Source: CAYWFP01 sp964457365
GTDB lineage: Bacteria; Planctomycetota; SZUA-567
Direction: 5' to 3'
DNA length: 64,000 nt
NCBI GenBank assembly: GCA_964457365.1
Contig: CAYWFP010000009.1
Coordinates: 5,219 to 69,218, forward strand
In this document: positions 57,999-64,000 of the stretch, piece by piece
Position numbering within the stretch: the first letter of the stretch is position 1
Layout: each line of letters opens with the position of its first letter
Program-made: the position numbers and the translations under genes
Notes under the pieces: generated by a model
The model's database searches: none
The model's input: only the letters and a program-made list of their open reading frames with translations
Told to the model about the DNA's origin: nothing

Positions 57999-59614
57999 GT
58001 CCTGTTTGCCCGCTCCTGAAGTAGCGAGACCGCGTCGAGACCGGGGAAGAGATTGATGCGCGCGCGGCGCTTCTCGAGATAAGCCGGATCGGGCTTTCCC
58101 GACTCGACGCTTTCGAGCAGCGCCCGGCAGGCCGCCAGATGCGTATTCACCCGCATGGTCGCGTAGTCGCCGACGGTGCCGGTGGTGAGAATGAATGCCC
58201 AGTCGCTGCTTTGCGCCAGCAGCAGTTCCCGCGCCGCCTGGTCCAGCGCTTGCCGAACCGGGCCGCTGGCGCTTGCGTGCTCGCGGGCCAGTTCGATCAG
58301 GTGCAACTCGTTACGATGTAACGGTGCGTAAATCCAGTCGTTGCTGCCGTTGATCCAGGCCTGGAAATAGCCTTCGTATCCCCAGCTCGAACAGGACGGC
58401 TGGATCGTCTCGAGTTCGTCCTGCTCCGCGAGACAATCCCAGAGCGTGCGGCTGCGAATCCGGCTCTTGGATTCAGCGCAGCGGCGCAACAGCGCGTCCA
58501 GGAAGACCGGCCCCTCGTACCACCAGTGGCCGAAGAGCTCGGCATCGTAGGGCGCGGGCAGAATCGCCCGGGCGCGCATGCCGGCACCGTATCGCTGTCC
58601 CTGCGCACACAGCTTGGAATAAAAATCCGCGGCATGCTCGGTCGCGCGCCGATGCGCACGTTGCGGATGATACGACTCCTTCTCGCCCAATGACACGTCG
58701 CCGGTAACGCGGTGGTATTTGAAGCCCAGGTCGTGACGCAGGCCGTCGGGATGGAGATAGTCCCGAACATAGTCCAGCGGCGCGTCGAAGCCCAGGTCGC
58801 GATAGAACTCGCGGTAATCAGGATCTCCGGGATACCCCGTGTCGGAGCTCCAGACCTGCCGCCCGCTCTCCAGATCGCGCCCGAAAGCCGCCACGCCGTT
58901 GAAACAGGCCGCGGGCGCGTACGTGGCGCAACGGGGACGCGGTGTACCGAAGAGAAGGCCGTGCGCGTCGAGCAGAAAATACGCGATCCCCGCCTCGGCG
59001 AGCAATGTTTCAAGCCCGGGCGCGTAGGCGCATTCGGGGAGCCAGAAGCCACGCGGCGGGCGACCGAAAAAGCGCGTATAATCCTGCACTCCGGCCAGGA
59101 TCTGCAGCCGGCGGCCTGCATCGGTCTTGAGCAACGGCAGAATCGGATGGGTCGCGGCGCTGGCAAGGATCTCCAGCCGTCCCTCGTCCTGGTGCCTGGC
59201 ATACGCGCCGACAATGTCGCGAAGGCAACGTTCTTCGTACAGCGTCTGCATCCGCTGCAGACGCTCGTGATAATGCAGCGCAGCCGGATAGAACTCCGGG
59301 TCGTTCCGGCGGGCGCCAAGCTCCTTCTCAGCCAATTCGACCAAACCGGCCAGACGCGCGGCATAGCGCTCCTGCAAGAGCGTATCGTTCAGCATCGCAC
59401 AGAGCGTCGGCGTCACCGTCATCGAGAAGCGCGCGGCCACGTCCTCGGCGGCGAAACGGTCGAGCATGTCCAGAAGCGGCAGATAACATTCCGTTAACGC
59501 TTCGAAGAGCCAGTTCTCCTCGAGCATCACGGCGTGCTCGGGATGGCGCACGAACGGCAGGTGCGCGTGCAACATCAAGGCCAGATCGCCGACGATAGGG
59601 GGTTCTGCTGACAT
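57995..59614 (-). CDS. GH57 (DUF1957) 1,4-alpha-glucan branching enzyme
   Basis: 539 aa. N-terminal GH57 barrel with LMLHAHLPFVRHPE, catalytic Glu in GFWLPECAYAP, and PAPYDAELFGHWWYEGP with the acid/base Asp. The C-terminal DUF1957 helical domain (SWGYEGYFQAWINGSNDWIY) is present. Introduces alpha-1,6 branches in glycogen. Starts 27 bp after the DUF4912 gene. ATG 59614. Confidence 0.93.
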   Translation of the reverse strand: MSAEPPIVGDLALMLHAHLPFVRHPEHAVMLEENWLFEALTECYLPLLDMLDRFAAEDVAARFSMTVTPTLCAMLNDTLLQERYAARLAGLVELAEKELGARRNDPEFYPAALHYHERLQRMQTLYEERCLRDIVGAYARHQDEGRLEILASAATHPILPLLKTDAGRRLQILAGVQDYTRFFGRPPRGFWLPECAYAPGLETLLAEAGIAYFLLDAHGLLFGTPRPRCATYAPAACFNGVAAFGRDLESGRQVWSSDTGYPGDPDYREFYRDLGFDAPLDYVRDYLHPDGLRHDLGFKYHRVTGDVSLGEKESYHPQRAHRRATEHAADFYSKLCAQGQRYGAGMRARAILPAPYDAELFGHWWYEGPVFLDALLRRCAESKSRIRSRTLWDCLAEQDELETIQPSCSSWGYEGYFQAWINGSNDWIYAPLHRNELHLIELAREHASASGPVRQALDQAARELLLAQSSDWAFILTTGTVGDYATMRVNTHLAACRALLESVESGKPDPAYLEKRRARINLFPGLDAVSLLQERANRT

Positions 59615-59641
59615 GAAAGCTCTGTCGTCTTCGCAACGCGC

Positions 59642-60112
59642 TCAGGCGATATCGATCCACTCGACTTCCGGCGCAGAGGCAGGCGGACCCCGCAGGTCCG
59701 AGCCGCCGAGGAATTCGCCGGAGCCGAAGCCCATGCCGATAAGGCGCAGAAGTTCCCGATCGTCCGGGCCGCCGCCGACGTTCCACGACTTCGGCGGCGT
59801 GCTGACCGGGGAGGCCTTGAGCATGGTGTGAAACACCCCGAACGTGTCGCGCACGCCCAGGCGCACGTCATAAGTCTCCTCCGGCAGTACCGCTAGGTAG
59901 TAGCGCCCGCCCCGGACGTCGATCTCCACATCCTTGATCCGATTGCTGCCGTGGGCATGGACACGCAAGGCCCACTGGGCGTTGGTGAAAATACCCGTCT
60001 GCCCCGCCTGCTGTTGTCTTTCCCGGGCGGCATCTTCCAAATCCCAATGAATAAATAGGGTTACAGGATCGCGAACCAAGACGGTCAGATAGGTGTCGCC
60101 TGGATGTGCCAT
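59642..60112 (-). CDS. DUF4912-domain protein
   Basis: 156 aa. DUF4912 is a beta-sandwich often encoded directly before GH57 branching enzymes. Visible pattern: LTVLVRDPVTLFIHWDLE, NAQWALRVHAHG, RGGRYYLAVLPEETYDVRLG and the C-terminal tail SSEF-like (GFGSGEFLGGSDL). A carbohydrate-binding or accessory role for glycogen metabolism is suggested by the conserved pairing. It is driven by a promoter at 60155-60182. Confidence 0.88.
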   Translation of the reverse strand: MAHPGDTYLTVLVRDPVTLFIHWDLEDAARERQQQAGQTGIFTNAQWALRVHAHGSNRIKDVEIDVRGGRYYLAVLPEETYDVRLGVRDTFGVFHTMLKASPVSTPPKSWNVGGGPDDRELLRLIGMGFGSGEFLGGSDLRGPPASAPEVEWIDIA

Positions 60113-60154
60113 ACCTCGATCCTTACCGCTCCGCGCGGAAAATGGTCTTGTTCC

Positions 60155-60182
60155 ATGGTAAATCTACCTCATGAACTGTCAA
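60155..60182 (-). promoter_or_regulatory. Promoter for DUF4912-GH57
   Basis: On the minus strand, TTGACA (60177-60182), 16 bp, TACCAT (60155-60160), about 40 bp before the start codon. Confidence 0.6.
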
Positions 60183-60232
60183 ATGCAAAAAGGCGTGACT
60201 TGATCGAGAGAAATCGGTAAGCTCTTGCGCCC

Positions 60233-62161
60233 ATGGATGTTGAAGATCAACCTCTGACGAAGTTCTCATGGACCGAAACACCCGTGAACCGCGCCGGCTC
60301 ATGGTTGAGCGCCTTGCCGACCACCCGTTTTCTACTCGCCCTGTTCCTGCTGAATCTCCTGCTGAGAACGCTGATTACGCTGCCGGCACAGCCCGACGCG
60401 GCACCGCACGACGGGTATCACTATATGCTGCTCGCGCGCAGCCTCGCCCGCGGTGAAGGCTACCGGAACCGTGTCCTGTACGCGCCGCGCTTCAATCGAA
60501 TCCGCCCCCACCGCGACCGGTTTCCCTTTCCCGACTTCCAGCGCCCGCCGCTGTATCCGGCCCTGATGGCCGGGGCGCATCATCTCTTCGGCGAAAGCTA
60601 CTTCGTCGCCCGCATGGTCAACGTGGTGCTGGCCAGCCTTCTGCCGCTGCTGGCGTATTTCCTGGCGCTCAGAGTCTGCAATCGGCGCGAGGTAGCGATT
60701 TTGGCGGCGGTGCTGATGACGCTCCACGGTCCGCTGCTGGAATATACCTCCGAGACCATGCTGGAGGTGCCGTTCACCGTCTGCGTCTGCCTGTTCCTGC
60801 TGGCGTTTCTTAAGGGGACGCGCGAGACGAGCCTGCCATGGCTGCTGGCGAGCGGAGTGCTTTGGGGCGTCTGCTGGTACGCGCGGCACGAGGCGATCTA
60901 CGTGCTGGCGGTGCCGGTGGCAATCGAATGCCTCGCGCAACTGGGATGGCGGCGGGGAGTGCCGGCATTCGCCATGATGGCGGCGTTGGCGATACTGACG
61001 GTGGCGCCGTGGCATTACCGGGCGTACGCGCTGACGGGCGCCTGGTTCCACAGCGAACTGAAGCTGCATCTCTTCGCCGCCTACGCTGATTACCACCGCT
61101 TCTTCTCGGAACTGACGCCGGTGCCGCAGGAGAGCATCTACACGCACCTGGTCGCACCGGATCCGCCGGCGTTTCTCGAGCGTTACGTGGTGATGCTCTT
61201 CCGCCTCACCTGCAAACTGCCGGTGGAGGTGGCCGGCGGGGCGCTGCAGTTCTTCCTGGCGCTCTACGCCTGGTGGATCCACCGGGGGGAGTGGCGGAAA
61301 CATGCCTTTTTCATTATCTGGATCGGCGCCAACGTCGGCTTCTTCGCCCTGACCTTCACGCTGGCGCGATTTCTCTACGTGCTGATCCCGGCATTGACGG
61401 TCTATGCCGCGCTCGGGATCCACGAAGCGCTCGCACGCGTGCGCCCCGACGGCAGGCTTTTTACCTTCGGCGCACTCCGGGCGCTGGTGATGATGATGCT
61501 GTTGACCGCCGCGCCGCAACTTGCCGAGAGCGAATCGATGCGCGACCGCAGCTTCGAATGGCTGGGGCAGGACATCCACGATTACGACCCGGTCCTCGGA
61601 CATATTCCGTGGGCTGTGCTGCTGCTGGCGTGCCTGGGCTTGCTGGCGTGGTGGCTCAGGCGCGGCGGCTTCGACACGCTCACACGCCGGGCGCTGATCG
61701 GGTTGCTGGCCCTCTCCATCGGCGGACACGCCATCCGCGGGGCGTATATGGGCGTGCACGAACACATGGAGAGGAGTTCGCCCGAATTGATCGAATGGAT
61801 GGATGCGGGCACCGCGCCCGACGCCACCCTCATGGTGTACCGCAAGCCCTACCGCTTCGCATGGCTGCTGGACCGCAACGTGATTCAACTGCCGCTGCCG
61901 CCTGCGCGGCAGAGAAAGGGCAAGGCCGACAGCGTGCGCCAACTGGCGGAATACCGCCGCGAACTGGCGCGCCTGGTGGACGTCTTCGGCGTCAACTGGA
62001 TCGTGATCAAGGGCAAGCAGAAAGGCGACCGGCGACCGTATTTCGGACACTACTGGCCGCCTTCGCAGAATCCCCTCCCGCAGGCGGAACACGTGCAGCG
62101 ACTGACCACGATCAACGGCCGCAAGCGCACGCTGTACGACCTGTATCGCATCGAACCGTAA
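60233..62161 (+). CDS. Membrane glycosyltransferase (PMT_2/ArnT-like, GT-C fold)
   Basis: 642 aa with about 11 membrane helices. The first loop carries DAAPHDGYHYMLLARSLARG, with the Asp used by GT-C enzymes, and RPPLYPALMAGAHHLFG, the dolichyl/undecaprenyl-phosphate-mannose-type signature region. The C-terminal 130 residues are soluble (YRKPYRFAWLLDRNVIQ, GVNWIVIKGKQKGDRRP). Transfers a sugar from a lipid carrier to a protein or lipid outside the membrane; acceptor unknown. No clear ribosome site precedes ATG 60233. Confidence 0.82.
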   Translation: MDVEDQPLTKFSWTETPVNRAGSWLSALPTTRFLLALFLLNLLLRTLITLPAQPDAAPHDGYHYMLLARSLARGEGYRNRVLYAPRFNRIRPHRDRFPFPDFQRPPLYPALMAGAHHLFGESYFVARMVNVVLASLLPLLAYFLALRVCNRREVAILAAVLMTLHGPLLEYTSETMLEVPFTVCVCLFLLAFLKGTRETSLPWLLASGVLWGVCWYARHEAIYVLAVPVAIECLAQLGWRRGVPAFAMMAALAILTVAPWHYRAYALTGAWFHSELKLHLFAAYADYHRFFSELTPVPQESIYTHLVAPDPPAFLERYVVMLFRLTCKLPVEVAGGALQFFLALYAWWIHRGEWRKHAFFIIWIGANVGFFALTFTLARFLYVLIPALTVYAALGIHEALARVRPDGRLFTFGALRALVMMMLLTAAPQLAESESMRDRSFEWLGQDIHDYDPVLGHIPWAVLLLACLGLLAWWLRRGGFDTLTRRALIGLLALSIGGHAIRGAYMGVHEHMERSSPELIEWMDAGTAPDATLMVYRKPYRFAWLLDRNVIQLPLPPARQRKGKADSVRQLAEYRRELARLVDVFGVNWIVIKGKQKGDRRPYFGHYWPPSQNPLPQAEHVQRLTTINGRKRTLYDLYRIEP

Positions 62162-62266
62162 TATCGGCCGCTTGATTTCGCAACACAGTCACAGAATCAC
62201 CGACTCCTCGCATTGCCGTAACACTCCCGTCCGCAAACGAGTGCCAGAAAGCTATTCGAGACATCA

Positions 62267-63444
62267 TCAAGGCGCAGGATCCGATTCCCACTTCGCGTCG
62301 CCGCGGAGGGCGCGTTCGAATTCATCCAGCGTAAAGGGTTTGTGGATCATGCCCTGCAAGCCGTAACGGGACTTCAATTCCTCGACATGCTCCGGGGTAT
62401 AACCACTCATGAGATAAATGCGCAGATCCGGACCACTGGGAAGCCCGATCATGCTGTGCAGCAGCAATTCTCCACTGCGTCCGGGTATCAATCAATCCAG
62501 CAAGACAACGTCGAAATGCCCTTCCTGCAGGAATGCCAGCGCTTCGTCGCCATCGCACGCAATGCGGTAGCTACAACCGAGTTTGTCCAGAATGGTGCAA
62601 ACCAATTCAAGGACATCCCGGTCATCGTCGACGACCAGCACACGCGACTTGTCGACAGGAAAAGGCCCCCTTGCCGAGCGGACCGACGCCGGGATTGCCA
62701 CGGTTGTCACCACCGGCAGAAAGACGGTAAACGTGGTTCCCACGCCCACTTCGGACTCGACGACGATACGGCCGCCATGCTTCTCGATAATCATCTCGGG
62801 CGAAGCGTGCGCGAAGTGGCGAAGACAATACCGTCCGCATTGACCAGAACCGTATCCAACGGGAATCGCGCCAGCACTTTGTCCAAGGCGTCTGTATCGG
62901 CCTTGATAACCACGGCGCCGACGGGCGTGCCCGAGGTCCGGGGCGCGGGATAGACCGGCGCGGCGTAATACAAGCCGCGTTCACCAGTGGTGACGCCAAC
63001 GGCTGGGTAGACGTTGCTCCGCCCCTCGATGGCGCGCCGGAAGTAAGGGCGAAAGGCATAATTGCGCCCGAGCAGCGTCTGCCCGCCGCCGTAAGGCGTG
63101 CAGGCGAGAACCTTGCCCTCGACGTTCATGACATAGACGATATCGGCTTCGAGTTGGTCGCGAATGGATTGCAGGGCTTCGAGAGCCTGCGGATCGTCCG
63201 GCGCCGACGCGCCTCGCGCAACCGCACGCACTCGTCGATTGACCGTTCCAAGAGCTTCGGCGAGTCCGAGCTCTCGACCGCGCAAGGTCATCCGATCGAT
63301 AGTCTCGGCAAACTCGTCGGTAAGGCGCGATTGCTCCTCGCGACGGCGCAACCGGAAATGCCGCTTTTCCAGCCGGTACGCCACGTACGCCCCCGCCAGC
63401 GTCAGCAGCACGATGATCGCGAGCTTCCACTCGCCCAGACGCAA
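62267..63444 (-). pseudogene. Decayed hybrid histidine kinase (Cache sensor, kinase mostly deleted, receiver with nonsense codon)
   Basis: From TTG 63444 (AAGAAGGG upstream) a membrane helix (WKLAIIVLLTLAGAYVAYRL) leads to the first half of a dCache sensor (SIRDQLEADIVYVMNVEGKV, NYAFRPYFRRAIEGRSNVY, GLYYAAPVYP, LVNADGIVFATS). Near 62800-62820 it jumps, out of frame, to the very end of a HATPase domain (MIIEKHGGRIVVESEVGVG, GTTFTVFLP), with the rest of the Cache, HisKA and HATPase missing. A receiver domain follows (RVLVVDDDRDVLELVCTIL, HFDVVLLD), interrupted by TGA at 62492-62494 just after the phosphoryl-acceptor Asp, then LIPGRSGELLLHSM, IYLMSGYT and MIHKPFTLDEF. Three lesions; not functional. 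Confidence 0.85.
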
Positions 63445-63539
63445 GGGACAATCCCTTCTTCGGAGAAGCGTGTTGCGTGCGAAACGTGCCCGCGGGGAGT
63501 CTAGCAAACCGGCGATAGGGGCGCAAGAACAAAGCAAGG

Positions 63540-63756
63540 TCACGCTTCGGCACGCCAGGTGCTCGGGCAAAGGCCGGCGTAGGCGCGGAACTGGCGACTG
63601 ACATATCCGACATCGCCGTCGTCGCAGACGCCCTGTCCGCCGCGGACGACCCAAAGGTCAAAATCCGCCATGCCGTCGACCCGCCACGACCAATTCGTTG
63701 CACAGGAATGGACGGCCGCGGTATTGACCCGCAGATAAAGGGGGGGAAGCGCTCAT
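63540..63756 (-). pseudogene. Decayed AraC-family regulator (internal deletion plus poly-C frameshift)
   Basis: From ATG 63756 the first five codons are followed by a run of seven C (63740-63746 complement). With six C the frame would continue as MSASPLYLRVNTAAVHSC and WRVDGMADFDLWVVRGGQG, an AraC-type cupin start. It then passes in frame directly to the end of the DNA-binding domain (DDGDVGYVSRQFRAYAGLCP, STWRAEA) and stops at 63540. About 200 codons in between are missing. Both a frameshift and a deletion are needed to explain it. The decayed sensor kinase lies just downstream on the same strand. Confidence 0.65.
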
Positions 63757-63807
63757 ATCACAAAAGTACAATACAAAGTTTTTCGTGTCCATGGATATTT
63801 CCTGGCA

Positions 63808-63867
63808 TAAGGACCCGTTAAGCAATAAGATCGGGATTTCTGAAATTATTGCTTAACCGGTCCTAAA
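63808..63867. repeat. Palindromic dispersed repeat, copy 2 (inverted relative to copy 1)
   Basis: Arms TAAGGACCCGTTAAGCAATA... and ...TTATTGCTTAACCGGTCCTAA with the loop GATCGGGATTTCTGAAA, the exact complement of the loop at 11782-11842. Only the outer arm positions differ. It lies in a gap upstream of the gene starting at 63910. Confidence 0.9.
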
Positions 63868-63909
63868 CGGTAGACTCCGTTTAATAAGCCATATTCGAAA
63901 GGATCGACC

Positions 63910-64000
63910 ATGACGGCGTTTCAACATAAGAGCGCAAAAATGCAAGCCAACGAATGGTCGGGGCCCGCGTACCTCGACTACATGACCGGTCGGGACGTGC
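63910..64000 (+). CDS. Start of an unidentified gene (cut by window edge)
   Basis: ATG 63910 after AAAGGA. Thirty codons are visible (MTAFQHKSAKMQANEWSGPA, then YLDYMTGRDV). Too short to assign. The frame stays open to the window end. Confidence 0.55.
   Translation, partial: MTAFQHKSAKMQANEWSGPAYLDYMTGRDV

Noticed and set aside
1..64000. CRISPR array, prophage, insertion sequence, replication origin
   Set aside because: No regularly spaced repeats, transposase or integrase genes, phage structural genes, or DnaA-box clusters were found on either strand.

Overview
The window is high-GC, densely packed bacterial DNA (about 55 protein genes, two tRNAs). Bacterial identity follows from tRNA-Leu(CAA), tRNA-Val(CAC), the rpsB-tsf-pyrH-frr cluster, strong Shine-Dalgarno sequences and sigma70-type promoters. 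The accessory content (eukaryotic-like Ser/Thr kinases, HEAT-repeat proteins, GYF_2 and PKD domains, several uroporphyrinogen-decarboxylase-like (URO-D) genes next to AraC regulators, a type I sulfatase, parallel beta-helix and beta-propeller glycan proteins, and a DUF4912-GH57 pair) resembles Lentisphaerota, Planctomycetota, Hydrogenedentota or Sumerlaeota. That is an inference from gene content. No 16S or other decisive marker is present, so I do not name a phylum.

Layout. 1-4.1 kb (minus): a membrane-anchored pseudokinase cut by the window edge, a secreted esterase-like protein and a 3-hydroxyacyl-CoA dehydrogenase. 4.2-7.6 kb (plus): a secreted PKD-domain protein, two small membrane proteins and a beta-propeller, ending at a strong terminator. 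7.6-14.2 kb: transketolase, an IHF/HU protein, a zinc-ribbon membrane protein and a large GYF_2-kinase-HATPase-STAS fusion with a palindromic repeat at its 3' end. 14.4-22.1 kb (plus): AIM24/TIGR00266 protein, GH3 beta-glucosidase, YfgM-like TPR protein, hisB, hemW and a degenerate CehA/McbA-like secreted protein. 22.1-25.5 kb (minus): two HEAT proteins and a SAM hydroxide adenosyltransferase. 25.7-34.3 kb: PHP phosphoesterase, adk, a yhcH gene interrupted by one amber codon, N-acetylmuramoyl-L-alanine amidase, PfkB kinase, an unusual gltX, a glutaredoxin-like protein, HAD phosphatase, Memo-family protein and tRNA-Leu. 34.4-41.2 kb: a chimeric gene remnant, a parallel beta-helix protein, a sulfatase and leuDC. 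41.6-46.5 kb: an S24/HTH repressor, miaB, a membrane protein, bioD and an RNA methyltransferase. 46.8-50.9 kb: a cysteine-rich lipoprotein, a structured-RNA candidate and rpsB-tsf-pyrH-frr. 51-57.7 kb: URO-D-like, AraC, URO-D-like, beta-propeller-like and PocR-AraC genes. 57.8-62.2 kb: tRNA-Val, GH57-DUF4912 and a membrane glycosyltransferase. 62.2-64 kb: a decayed hybrid histidine kinase, a decayed AraC regulator, a second copy of the palindromic repeat and the start of a new gene.

Two themes stand out. First, signalling proteins of unusual architecture: one polypeptide carries a Ser/Thr kinase, an RsbW-like ATPase and an RsbV-like STAS domain, and another is a membrane pseudokinase. Second, gene decay: four loci carry recent-looking lesions (an amber codon, internal deletions, a nonsense codon, a homopolymer frameshift, a chimeric junction). 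All four concern carbohydrate or regulatory functions rather than core genes. The strongest candidates for something undescribed are the kinase fusion, the 16-cysteine lipoprotein, the structured RNA upstream of rpsB and the inverted pair of palindromic repeats.
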